A stretch of 64,000 bases of DNA from an uncultured Alphaproteobacteria bacterium (GTDB lineage Bacteria; Pseudomonadota; Alphaproteobacteria; Micavibrionales; CSBR16-224): the NCBI GenBank assembly GCA_950054485.1, contig CATLPD010000001.1:186001-250000 (forward strand). Direction: 5' to 3'. The position numbers were made by a program, and so were the translations under genes. Position 1 is the stretch's first letter. Each line of letters opens with the position of its first letter. Of this stretch, positions 25,272 to 33,876 are shown piece by piece. The notes beneath the pieces were generated by a model, which ran no database searches, was not told the DNA's origin, and saw only the letters and a list, made by a program, of their open reading frames with translations.

Positions 25272-26030
25272 TTACGGAACCTTATAAAACAAAACGCAAC
25301 CGCCAGATCTCTGCTCAACACGGTACCTGGCTTGGCCCCCTGTCGTCTGTTTACATGTATTCGTGCCCGTCACCCCGTAATCCGCGATCAATGAGCCCGT
25401 ACTTGGTTTACCGTCGTCAATTTTCTGATCCAGCATAAAAGCATCCTGCTGTGTTGCAACCGGCGTTGCCAAGGCTCCCGGCGGGCCATTCGTCATGCGA
25501 ACAATATGTCCTGACGTCAAACCACCCTGGCTTCCCCCTGACACCATAATGCGGTCATAATAAAATTCGAACCCCCCGCCGATCGGAGCAATCGGATTGC
25601 TTGCCCCGTAAACAGGGTTTGAAGGATCAGCACTAGGGTCTATACCTCCGATCATACCCGCCAGAGTCAAATGCTTCCAGAACTGGTATGGTTCAGGGTC
25701 GGTAATTGCCGAACGCCATGTCGGATCTGTATTGCCGGTAATAACGCGGTTATTACCATCGCCGTTCACACAAAAATTTGCCGGCGTACAATCTCTAAGT
25801 CTGCTAACGGCATTCGACATATCGCCGGGCATCGCCGAATAGGTGTCAAAAAATGTAGTTTTTGCCGCCTCTACGGTTTGAAGCAACTGCACCGTTTTTT
25901 TAACGCGCGTATTGTTGATTAATTCCTGCCCCTTGACGATCCCGCCAATCAAAAATCCGATAATCATCATCACGATTGCAAGCTCGACCAGTGTAAAACC
26001 GCTGTTATTTTTATATACTGTTTTTAACAA
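25272..26030 (-). CDS. Type IV prepilin-like (pseudopilin) protein
   Basis: The N-terminus has a textbook prepilin peptidase site: NNSG then FTLVE, with Glu at position 5 of the mature chain and a hydrophobic helix (AIVMMIIGFLIGG). After a conserved GQELINNTRVKKTVQLLQTV segment, the C-terminal domain is Gly/Pro-rich with paired Cys residues near its ends, as in minor pilins. The 252-residue length exceeds the usual pilin length of about 160. It could be part of a type IV pilus or a type II secretion pseudopilus; no assembly gene is near. The start lies 20 bases inside the upstream site-2 protease gene. Confidence 0.88.
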   Translation of the reverse strand: MLKTVYKNNSGFTLVELAIVMMIIGFLIGGIVKGQELINNTRVKKTVQLLQTVEAAKTTFFDTYSAMPGDMSNAVSRLRDCTPANFCVNGDGNNRVITGNTDPTWRSAITDPEPYQFWKHLTLAGMIGGIDPSADPSNPVYGASNPIAPIGGGFEFYYDRIMVSGGSQGGLTSGHIVRMTNGPPGALATPVATQQDAFMLDQKIDDGKPSTGSLIADYGVTGTNTCKQTTGGQARYRVEQRSGGCVLFYKVP

Positions 26031-27168
26031 TTTTTCCGCGCTCCAATTTCATCATGATTGCCAGGTAATTTGTAATATCCGACCTATTAAGCATCCCCAC
26101 AAGCTTTTTTTCCTGTGTGACCATTAATGTATTTATATTTAAGCGCCCCATCATATCAAGTGCTTCGGATGCAGGCGATGCAATATCTACTGTATAGATT
26201 TCGTCCAATGTTGTCATCTGCGATGCGACATGTGTCCAGCTCCAGCGTTTACGGTCCTGCTGCATAATTTTGTGCACATCAATCAACCCCACCAGCTTTT
26301 GGCCGTCCACAACAGGGAAATTCTGCTGATAATATTTGTAAACGTATTTTTCGACAAAGTCATTCAGCGTCAGGTCAGGGGAAACACTAACAAAGTCCGC
26401 TGAAATAAAATCACGGACATCCTGTCCTTCCAGTAAGGACCAGCTTTCCGTCTGACGCACGGCATAATGCCCCGCCCCCAACATAAAAATGCCCATCAGA
26501 CCGATCCAGAGGGCCCCGATGATATCGTCGAAAAAGCTGAGGCGATAACAGGCATAGCCCATAATCAGATAGGTAAAAATCTCTCCCAGGTTTGATGCAT
26601 AACGTGTCGCCAAAACCAGATTTTTCTTTTTGTGCCACACAGCTGCGCGCAGTGCACGTCCTCCATCAAGCGGAAAAGCCGGTATCAGATTAAAAACCGC
26701 CAGCCAGAAATTCAAATACCCCAGATATTGGAAAGATTGGGATGTCGGGCCGACACCGAAATTCTGCGATAAAACGATATGTGTTGCCCAGAAAAACAGC
26801 GCCAGAAAAAAGCTCATGATCGGGCCAGCAATCGCCATAAAAAATTCGCCGCGCGGATGACTGGGGCGCCCTTTGAATTCTGCAACGCCGCCAAAAATAA
26901 ACAGCCTTATACTTAAAATCGGCATATTGTAATATTCTGCAATAACCGCATGGGCCAATTCGTGTACGATAATCGAAAAAATCAGACCGAACAGGGACCA
27001 TACCGCCATATGACGATATGTTTCGATTTCATAGCCGGGAAAATTGGCCGGAAAGACAGTATTCATGAACGTCCAGGTGATCAGCACCGACAGGAAAAGC
27101 CAACTGCTGTCAGCCTTGACATCAAAGCCAAAAACATTGAATAAAGTGACCGGTTTCGATATGAACAT
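26011..27168 (-). CDS. Site-2 protease (M50) with C-terminal CBS pair
   Basis: This 385-residue membrane metalloprotease has the zinc motif HELAH in helix 2, a central MAIAGPIMSFFLAL helix, and the second zinc-site motif NLIPAFPLDGGR. Residues about 250-375 form two CBS motifs (FVSVSPDLTLNDFVEK.. and YTVDIASPASEALDMM..), which usually bind adenine nucleotides. The arrangement matches the SpoIVFB-like CBS-domain branch. Targets are membrane-spanning proteins, often anti-sigma factors; none is encoded beside it. Its 3' end overlaps the start of a prepilin gene, which suggests joint expression. Confidence 0.92.
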   Translation of the reverse strand: MFISKPVTLFNVFGFDVKADSSWLFLSVLITWTFMNTVFPANFPGYEIETYRHMAVWSLFGLIFSIIVHELAHAVIAEYYNMPILSIRLFIFGGVAEFKGRPSHPRGEFFMAIAGPIMSFFLALFFWATHIVLSQNFGVGPTSQSFQYLGYLNFWLAVFNLIPAFPLDGGRALRAAVWHKKKNLVLATRYASNLGEIFTYLIMGYACYRLSFFDDIIGALWIGLMGIFMLGAGHYAVRQTESWSLLEGQDVRDFISADFVSVSPDLTLNDFVEKYVYKYYQQNFPVVDGQKLVGLIDVHKIMQQDRKRWSWTHVASQMTTLDEIYTVDIASPASEALDMMGRLNINTLMVTQEKKLVGMLNRSDITNYLAIMMKLERGKIVKNSI

Positions 27169-27193
27169 GATTTAACTTACGCCCCCTACCTAC

Positions 27194-27223
27194 AGTATAG
27201 GTTTATGCTGACAATTTTGTCAT
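27194..27223 (-). promoter_or_regulatory. Candidate promoter of the M50 gene overlapped by a palindrome
   Basis: On the minus strand ATGACA (27223-27218), 18 bases, then TATACT (27199-27194) form a good promoter with a start near 27187. The 14-base perfect palindrome TGACAATTTTGTCA (27209-27222) covers the -35 element, where a repressor would block RNA polymerase. Confidence 0.5.
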
Positions 27224-27290
27224 GGTCTTTTTCTTTTCATACGAAATAAATTTCCCTACAATGATAAAGATCAAAGATTGTGGATCCGAA

Positions 27291-27821
27291 ATGAAACTCA
27301 AACTTTCTATAGTGGTTGTTTTAACCTGCCTGTCGGTATCATCATGTAAAACCGTTCAGGATATGAAAATGTCTGATATTCAAATGCCGGACATTACACA
27401 TTTGTTCCAATTTGGAAACACCGCAAAGAAAGCGCCCGATCAAGATAAAAACCTCATTACCGAACCCACTGTTGATATTTCCAGCCCGCCATTAAAATGC
27501 AAAGTTTATGATGGCACCGCTTATATTCAAAAAGACTGGTACAGATATCAAAAGGCTTCTTTCAACATTCGTAAAAACCAGACCGGCCTGTTTTCGGTTT
27601 ACAATAAATCAGGCGAAAGCCACAGTAAGATACAGGTGCGGTTCGATCAGGATGGCCAAAAACTTGTTTTTTGCCCTGCGGCCCTTATCAACGGGGATAA
27701 TAAAATCCTGTGTACCAGTATATATGCTCTGGAGGATGACTTCATTACCGGCATAAAACGCACACTCGATATTTCGAATGCGCTGCGCGGCGGTACCATG
27801 GAATGCAAGATGCTTCAGTGA
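27291..27821 (+). CDS. Lipoprotein of unknown function
   Basis: The ATG at 27291 gives KLKLSIVVVLTCLSVSSC, a lipoprotein signal peptide with lipobox VSSC, so the mature protein begins at a lipid-modified Cys. The in-frame upstream extension would destroy this signal and is rejected. A linker with KMSDIQMPDI follows, then a beta-rich domain of about 110 residues with three more Cys residues. No family is recognised. It is divergent from the M50 protease. Confidence 0.7.
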   Translation: MKLKLSIVVVLTCLSVSSCKTVQDMKMSDIQMPDITHLFQFGNTAKKAPDQDKNLITEPTVDISSPPLKCKVYDGTAYIQKDWYRYQKASFNIRKNQTGLFSVYNKSGESHSKIQVRFDQDGQKLVFCPAALINGDNKILCTSIYALEDDFITGIKRTLDISNALRGGTMECKMLQ

Positions 27822-27824
27822 TCA

Positions 27825-28448
27825 TCAGAACGGTTTGCGGCCGATTTTCTTGAAGCTTTCGGGGGTCTGCCCCTCAAGGCGCGGTAAACCAATCAGCAAA
27901 TCGCCATTTTCGCGGGCCTGAATACTTTTGATCTGTAAGACCACTTCATCACAACGTGCTGTCAATTTAGGGCAATTTAATGACTTCAGTTCCGGCAGTC
28001 TGTTGCTGATCAGATAAATCTGGGCGGCCAGGTCTTCCATCTGTTCTTTGATCAGCGGGTTAAATTCTTCATACTCTTTAATGGTTTCATATTCTTTGAC
28101 CACGTATTCTGTCGATGCGATCATCTGTGCGAAGATGACAGCCTTGAATTTATCATCTAGAACCGAAAAATTTTGCGGCCCCGCACGGAAGCCCTTGCGG
28201 ATATTTTTGGTATGATCGACAACCGAGGCGTTAAAAACACTGCTAAGGTCCTCATCTTTGAAACCGTTATACAACATTGTTGAAGCTAAAAATTCGGGAT
28301 CTTCAGAAAAGCCGGTTGTGTATAGAATGCTGGCCGCACGCAAACGTATTTCCGCAACCTCAGGGTTTTGCTTGGCCATTGACTCAAGGCTTTTGACGGC
28401 CGTTTTTATAAAGGGGTGGTCCGGCAATTTATGTGGATCGCGTGACAT
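27825..28448 (-). CDS. Hypothetical all-helical cytoplasmic protein
   Basis: A 207-residue protein with no signal peptide or membrane segment and a strong helical pattern throughout. Residues about 25-110 (EIRLRAASILYTTGFSEDPE, then FLASTMLYNGFKDEDL) resemble the helix order of HD-type hydrolase domains such as RelA/SpoT, but the HD metal ligands are not visible, so I do not assign a function. It is convergent with the lipoprotein gene and divergent from argE. Confidence 0.55.
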   Translation of the reverse strand: MSRDPHKLPDHPFIKTAVKSLESMAKQNPEVAEIRLRAASILYTTGFSEDPEFLASTMLYNGFKDEDLSSVFNASVVDHTKNIRKGFRAGPQNFSVLDDKFKAVIFAQMIASTEYVVKEYETIKEYEEFNPLIKEQMEDLAAQIYLISNRLPELKSLNCPKLTARCDEVVLQIKSIQARENGDLLIGLPRLEGQTPESFKKIGRKPF

Positions 28449-28582
28449 TGTGCGCTATCTTTCTTTTTCAATTCCTAGTGATATTGATACATTAACCAGC
28501 CACCGTTTATCTGTAAAGAATATTCGGTGTTCATTGCAAGATTTCCTTTTAAAAATAACAGCAAACGGATATTCTGAACCCT

Positions 28583-29755
28583 ATGAAAAGAACAAAAACA
28601 TCCACAGAAATTTTATCCGATCTGATCGGCTTTGATACGACCAGCCATAAAAGCAATCTGGACCTGATGCATTATATTCAGGATTATCTGGATGGATTTG
28701 GCATCAAATCCAGATTGATCAAAAGCGAGGACGGCGAAAAGGCAAATCTGCACGCGGTCATCGGGCCTGCCGATGTGCCCGGAATCATCCTATCAGGTCA
28801 CAGTGATGTTGTTCCCGTTGACGGTCAGGACTGGAACAGTGATCCGTTCACCCTGACTGAAAAAAATGAAATGTTATTCGGACGCGGCACCTGTGATATG
28901 AAAGGCTTTATCGCCTGCGCCCTTGCGAAAGTTCCTGAAATGGCAGCCGCCCCGCTGGTGCGCCCGATCCACTTTGGTTTTTCCTATGACGAGGAAGTGG
29001 GATGTACCGGTGTTGAATCGCTGATCGATTTTCTGCGCGATGAAATCGAAGTTAAGCCCGCAATGTGCATCGTCGGCGAACCCACATCCATGCGCCCGAT
29101 CAACGCGCATAAAGGCGGCCATCATTTGAATTGCCGGGTAACAGGGCATGAATGTCATTCTTCGCTGGCGCCGACAGGGGTCAATGCGTTGGAATATGCG
29201 GCGAATATTGTATCCTTTGTAACCAAAATCAAAAAACGGATTGCTGAGCAAGGCCCATTTAACAGCGATTTTGTTCCGCCATATACCACCATCAATACGG
29301 GTATATTCAACAGCGGCACGGCGATGAATATCGTACCCAATTTGGCCGAATTCGAATTTGAAATCCGCCCGATCCCCGAAGAAAACCCACAGCATATCAT
29401 CGACGAAATCCGCGAATATGCCTTTAAGATTCTGGAACCGCAAATGAAGGCTATTGACCCGAAAACAGGTTTTGAATTTACCGAGCCTGTAAAGATACCG
29501 GCCTTTCACTGTGGCGAAGACAGCGAAATCGTGCAGGTTGCACTGAATATCACGGGCGAAAACACCGCCCACAAGGTCAGTTTCGCAACCGAGGCCGGAT
29601 TGTTTCAGAATATAGACATACCCACGGTTGTCTGCGGCCCCGGCAGTATCGAACAAGCCCATAAACCTGATGAATTTATCAAGACCGAACAAATGATCAA
29701 ATGTGATAATTTTCTGGGCAGCCTGATCGGTCTTTATTCACAGGATTTAACTTGA
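28583..29755 (+). CDS. argE: Acetylornithine deacetylase (M20 family)
   Basis: A 390-residue M20 zinc hydrolase. Metal and catalytic motifs are SGHSDVVPVDG, GRGTCDMKGF and DEEVGCTG, with GEPT and a dimerisation domain (NAHKGGHHLNCRVTGHECHS). The pattern fits ArgE, which removes acetyl from N-acetylornithine in arginine synthesis; related succinyl-diaminopimelate desuccinylases differ around the GRGTCDMKG motif. No other arginine gene is adjacent. The gene has a weak ribosome site. Confidence 0.88.
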   Translation: MKRTKTSTEILSDLIGFDTTSHKSNLDLMHYIQDYLDGFGIKSRLIKSEDGEKANLHAVIGPADVPGIILSGHSDVVPVDGQDWNSDPFTLTEKNEMLFGRGTCDMKGFIACALAKVPEMAAAPLVRPIHFGFSYDEEVGCTGVESLIDFLRDEIEVKPAMCIVGEPTSMRPINAHKGGHHLNCRVTGHECHSSLAPTGVNALEYAANIVSFVTKIKKRIAEQGPFNSDFVPPYTTINTGIFNSGTAMNIVPNLAEFEFEIRPIPEENPQHIIDEIREYAFKILEPQMKAIDPKTGFEFTEPVKIPAFHCGEDSEIVQVALNITGENTAHKVSFATEAGLFQNIDIPTVVCGPGSIEQAHKPDEFIKTEQMIKCDNFLGSLIGLYSQDLT

Positions 29756-29816
29756 AATTAATCTTAAGGCGTGACACTCTTCAATAAAGGTTTTTGAAAA
29801 ATAAAGGAATATTCAG

Positions 29817-30440
29817 ATGTATGATAAAATCAAATGGCAAGCCGTAACAGGTAACGAGGTTCAACCGTTCCTGAATGCTGTAAACCCGATCAGCGGGAAA
29901 TACACAGCCAAGCCTGACAGTGTGAAAGTCGAATGGGGCCAATTGCCGTTTTATAACAACATCGCTTTGGTGCGTGTCAGTGATACATCATGGGGCGCCG
30001 ATACCGGACCTTTCTGGTTTTTGGCAAAGCAAGGTCAAATGTTCCACCTGGATGGCACCAGCGCGCCGATCCATGATGCCAATGAAGCCGGCCCGATCAA
30101 AGTGACAGAAGATAATGTTCTGGATTACCTGCGCTTTTTCTGCTTTTTCGTTCACGGCGATGAAGGTCCATTCCTGATTTTGGAAGACATCAACGACCCG
30201 GCGCTGGATCAAAGCAAAATGGATGATGGCACCAAGAAAATCATCGAAAACGCTTTGCTGCCGGCATCATTCGAAGGCAAGGACGATAAAGGCCAGTTTG
30301 TGGCAGCCGCACTTGTTCTTTATGGCGATGCCCTGTTTTCTGCACGTTTCGCACTGACTGAAGACGGCATGATCGAGATGACCGATGATGACCCGATTGC
30401 AGGTGATCTGCCGGTGAAACCATACAGACCCAAAGCTTAA
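29817..30440 (+). CDS. Hypothetical protein, 207 residues
   Basis: A soluble-looking protein of mixed alpha/beta character and no recognised family. It has several aromatic strand segments (GPFWFLAKQGQMFHLDG, YLRFFCFFVHGDEGPFLILE) and an acidic C-terminus ending PVKPYRPKA. No signal peptide is seen. An AAGGA ribosome site precedes the ATG. It lies 12 bases before the FemAB-like gene and may be co-transcribed with it and the UbiH-type gene. Confidence 0.62.
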   Translation: MYDKIKWQAVTGNEVQPFLNAVNPISGKYTAKPDSVKVEWGQLPFYNNIALVRVSDTSWGADTGPFWFLAKQGQMFHLDGTSAPIHDANEAGPIKVTEDNVLDYLRFFCFFVHGDEGPFLILEDINDPALDQSKMDDGTKKIIENALLPASFEGKDDKGQFVAAALVLYGDALFSARFALTEDGMIEMTDDDPIAGDLPVKPYRPKA

Positions 30441-30452
30441 AAGTACTATCCC

Positions 30453-31388
30453 ATGCATATCAAGTGGGATGACCTTTCAATAGCAGAATGGTATGCGATC
30501 TATAATCAGCTGCCAAAATCAAACATTGTGCAAACATATGCCTATGCCAAAGCTATGCGGCAAATTCATTTTCAGGACACCGGTTTTGGCGTGATTAAAA
30601 ATACCGGCGGTGACCCGATGGGTTTGGTACAAGCGCAATATGTTTCATCTTTCGGCTTTAAACGCTTTTTCATTGATCGCGGCCCGCTGTGGATCAAACC
30701 CAACAATTTTAATCATCAAAGACAATTCTGGGAGCTGATCGCCACCGAACGCCCGAAAAGTTTTCTATCAAAACGCCGCTTTATTCCCGAAATTGATTAC
30801 AGCCCATACGCGCTGAAACTTTTTGAAAAGCTGGGCTTTAATCATAAAGCCGACGGGTATCAAACCATATGGCTTAATCTGGACCCCGATCTAGCGGATC
30901 TGGAGAAAAACCTTGATAAAAGCTGGCGCGGCGCCCTGAACAAAGCACGTAAATCCTCGCTTGAAATCAAACTTGATCCGCATAGTCATGATCTGGAACG
31001 CCTGTTAAAAAAATACACTCATGACCGCTTTAAAAAGAAATATGCCGGCGCATCGCCGAAACTGGTGCGCGCCATGGAGCGTTATAAATCCGAGTATGAA
31101 AACAGTTTTATCATCAGCGCAACCGATGAAAACGGCAAGGTCTGCGCCATGATGTATTTCTGGATACATGGCACTTCGGCCACCTATCAAATCGGGTGGA
31201 GCGATAAGAACGGCCGCACCCATAACGCCCATAACTTGATGATGTGGCGCGCAATCGAACATCTGAAACCACAAAACATCAACTGGCTGGATCTGGGCGG
31301 CATCAATACCGACAAAGCCGAAGGGGTCACCCGTTTTAAATCAGGCTTGAATGGTGAGATTTTTATCAGCGCCGGTATCTTTTGTTAA
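30453..31388 (+). CDS. FemAB/FmhB-like GNAT-fold acyltransferase
   Basis: The 311-residue protein has the two-lobed GNAT pattern of FemAB-related transferases: an N-terminal lobe with QTYAYAKAM and GLVQAQYVSSFGFKRFFIDR, a middle LDKSWRGALNKARK segment as in FemABX proteins, and a C-terminal lobe with ATYQIGWSDKNGR and WLDLGGINTD. Gram-positive FemAB proteins add amino acids from aminoacyl-tRNA to lipid II. In proteobacteria related proteins have other or unknown acceptors, so I claim only fold and family. Confidence 0.78.
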   Translation: MHIKWDDLSIAEWYAIYNQLPKSNIVQTYAYAKAMRQIHFQDTGFGVIKNTGGDPMGLVQAQYVSSFGFKRFFIDRGPLWIKPNNFNHQRQFWELIATERPKSFLSKRRFIPEIDYSPYALKLFEKLGFNHKADGYQTIWLNLDPDLADLEKNLDKSWRGALNKARKSSLEIKLDPHSHDLERLLKKYTHDRFKKKYAGASPKLVRAMERYKSEYENSFIISATDENGKVCAMMYFWIHGTSATYQIGWSDKNGRTHNAHNLMMWRAIEHLKPQNINWLDLGGINTDKAEGVTRFKSGLNGEIFISAGIFC

Positions 31389-31440
31389 AACAGTTTTGTG
31401 TTATATTCCTTTTGATAGAGATTAAAAACGAGACACCACA

Positions 31441-32670
31441 ATGAGCGAACAAAAAACTGAAATTGCAATTATCGGCGGCGGCCTTGCCGGCCTGACGATG
31501 GCAGCGGTTTTGGATGCCTATGGTTTTAAGGCCGTCTGCATCGACCGCGATAAACCGCAAAAGCAAGCAACGGAAAAATTTGACGGGCGCACAACGGCCA
31601 TTTCTGCGGGATCACGACGCCTGCTGGATGCGATTGGTATCTGGGACGACATCAAGGATCACGCCTGTCCGATTGAACAAATCCGCGTTGCGGACGGCAC
31701 ATCACCCAAGTTTCTGCATTTCGATTCCCTTGAAACGGGCCTCGGCGATTTCGGCTGGATCATAGAAAATTATCGCCTGCGCCGCTTGCTGATTAATCGT
31801 ATCGAAAACAGCAAACATATCGATTATAAAACAGGCGTCGCTGTCGATCACTTTGAACGTCAGAAAAGCGCTGTTCAACTGAACTTGTCTGACAAAACTG
31901 TCATCACTGCAAATCTCGTAATCGCAGCGGACGGCGTAAAATCCAAAACACGTGAATGGCTGGGCATCCCCGTCAGGAAATGGAGTTACGATCAAACTGC
32001 GATCGTTTGCACGGTCGAACATGAACTGGATCACGAAAACATCGCGGTCGAACATTTCATGCCCGCAGGGCCCTTTGCCATTTTGCCAATGACGGACGAT
32101 GAAAAAGGCCACCACAGATCATCACTGGTCTGGACGGAACACGGCGGCGACGCGCCTGAAATTCTGGCATTGCCCGATAAAGATTTTAACAAGATGCTGG
32201 ATATCAAATTCGGTGGTCAATTGGGCGCCGTCAAGGCTGTGACAAAACCGCAAAATTTTACACTTGATTTGTGCCACGCCAAAAAATATATCGCGCCAAA
32301 TGCCGTTTTAATTGCGGAGGCTGCACACCGCATCCACCCGATTGCGGGCCAAGGTCTAAACCTCAGCCTGCGTGATGTCGCCTGCCTGTCAGAGGTTCTG
32401 GTCGAAGCGCGCAATCTGGGCCTTGAATATTCCAATCTTTCTGTTCTGCAAAAATATCAGAATTGGCGCCGCACTGATAATCTTGCGATGGCGGTTATGA
32501 CCGATGGGTTAAACCGTTTATTTTCGAACAATATCGGCGCTGTCAGGGCGCTCCGCACAACGGGCCTTGGCATCATTCAGAAAATGCCACCCGTTAAACG
32601 GTTTTTTGAAAAACAGGCGATGGGATTGTCAGGAAAACTGCCGAAAATTATAAAGACAGGTACGCTTTAG
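31441..32670 (+). CDS. UbiH/UbiF-type FAD-dependent hydroxylase
   Basis: A 409-residue flavin monooxygenase of the ubiquinone hydroxylase family. It has the FAD Rossmann motif IIGGGLAGL, the family segment FDGRTTAIS, the ADGVKS DG motif and the second FAD motif EAAHRIHPIAGQGLNLSL (with Glu replacing the usual Gly-Asp start). These enzymes hydroxylate the aromatic ring of ubiquinone precursors; which ring position is modified cannot be told from sequence. The 3' end overlaps the convergent gene at 32667 by four bases. Confidence 0.9.
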   Translation: MSEQKTEIAIIGGGLAGLTMAAVLDAYGFKAVCIDRDKPQKQATEKFDGRTTAISAGSRRLLDAIGIWDDIKDHACPIEQIRVADGTSPKFLHFDSLETGLGDFGWIIENYRLRRLLINRIENSKHIDYKTGVAVDHFERQKSAVQLNLSDKTVITANLVIAADGVKSKTREWLGIPVRKWSYDQTAIVCTVEHELDHENIAVEHFMPAGPFAILPMTDDEKGHHRSSLVWTEHGGDAPEILALPDKDFNKMLDIKFGGQLGAVKAVTKPQNFTLDLCHAKKYIAPNAVLIAEAAHRIHPIAGQGLNLSLRDVACLSEVLVEARNLGLEYSNLSVLQKYQNWRRTDNLAMAVMTDGLNRLFSNNIGAVRALRTTGLGIIQKMPPVKRFFEKQAMGLSGKLPKIIKTGTL

Positions 32671-33845
32671 AATCTTTTTAGGGGCGGGCGTTTTTGTTTT
32701 TGCGAAAGCTCGCGGGTTAAACGTTTTTCGGGTGCATTTAAGATATTATAATTCGCCCGGGCGCTTTCTTCGTGATGATAACGATCAAAATCATCTAAAA
32801 CATCGTACAGGCGGCGCATGCTTTGGTGGGAATCAAACCACATCTCCGCATTGAAGATGTTAAAATTTGATCTGTTCAGAACATCAATTACGCAAACACT
32901 GCTAAGGTCCTCGTCGTACAAATCTTCGTGCGTCAGGCGCTCGTCATCGTCTTTGGCGATCAAGGCAACCGCTTTGTTAAATTGCTGTTTCAAGGCCAAA
33001 GCCATCAAACCGTTAATCTGGTAACTTTGTCCGTCTTTCAAGAAACTGTAGCGCTGTTCACGCAAGTCATCGAGACTTTCAAATGGCTCCATTTTAATAT
33101 CGGGCGCCTGTTCTGACAGCCAGTGGAAATAGGCATCACGGCTAAGGCATTTTTCAAAAAACGATGCCGTCTCTTCGCTTTCGCCTATAAAATCATGCAA
33201 TTCCTGAAAGCGCTGGATCAGTTGAACCATAGGCGTGCGCAACATTAATTTCAGGGCTTTGGTATCTTCACGGACAAAGGCTTCTAGCAACGGGGGGCGT
33301 TCCCGCCCCAGGCCCAAACCATTTGCGCCATTGGCCAATAAAAAAGTGATCATGTCGTAATCTTTGCGCCGCAACAGCATTCTAAAATCATCCGCGAAAA
33401 AACGATCCATTGTGGGTTTGTATTTTCGAATAATATGTTTGACTGTCGGGCCTGCCGATTTTGAATACATCGCACCATATAAAGCACTATGGACAAACAT
33501 TTCGCGCGATTGCCCGTCAAGTTTTTCGGCATAGATTTCCAATAATTCGGGTCTGTTCCAAAAACCAAGGTATGCTGCAAAGGGGATTGTCTGGGTCATC
33601 ATATATTGTTCGGCATTGCGCAAAACAAAATGCCCGGGTCTATATTTATGGATGTCTTTCAGATGTGGGTTTTTAATCAGTGTCCTAAAGCTATCGTGAT
33701 CATTGCGTATGATGGCTTGTGATAATTTGTGCAATGCATCTTTGGCCTCTTGGTTGCCGTTTCCAAAGACAACAGGCTGGCCCAGCTCGGCTGTGATACT
33801 GTCTATAGACTTGAAATCGGGTGTTGCGATGCTTGATTTTGACAT
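32667..33845 (-). CDS. Hypothetical protein with degenerate ankyrin-like repeats
   Basis: This 392-residue protein is helical throughout. Segments such as LSQAIIRNDHDSFRTLIKN, LRRKDYDMITFLLANGANG and AFVREDTKALKLMLRTP have the helix-turn-helix spacing of ankyrin repeats but lack most consensus residues. The C-terminus is basic (RLTRELSQKQKRPPLKRF). No membrane segment or signal peptide is seen. It differs from the clearer ankyrin pair at 59384-61090 and lacks their C-terminal domain. Confidence 0.58.
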   Translation of the reverse strand: MSKSSIATPDFKSIDSITAELGQPVVFGNGNQEAKDALHKLSQAIIRNDHDSFRTLIKNPHLKDIHKYRPGHFVLRNAEQYMMTQTIPFAAYLGFWNRPELLEIYAEKLDGQSREMFVHSALYGAMYSKSAGPTVKHIIRKYKPTMDRFFADDFRMLLRRKDYDMITFLLANGANGLGLGRERPPLLEAFVREDTKALKLMLRTPMVQLIQRFQELHDFIGESEETASFFEKCLSRDAYFHWLSEQAPDIKMEPFESLDDLREQRYSFLKDGQSYQINGLMALALKQQFNKAVALIAKDDDERLTHEDLYDEDLSSVCVIDVLNRSNFNIFNAEMWFDSHQSMRRLYDVLDDFDRYHHEESARANYNILNAPEKRLTRELSQKQKRPPLKRF

Positions 33846-33876
33846 AAGGGCAAACTAGTCAGATTCTCGGCCCCTG

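Noticed and set aside
28874-29692. 272-codon open frame antisense to argE
   Set aside because: It mirrors a gene with complete M20 motifs, has no ribosome site and its composition looks like reversed coding sequence.
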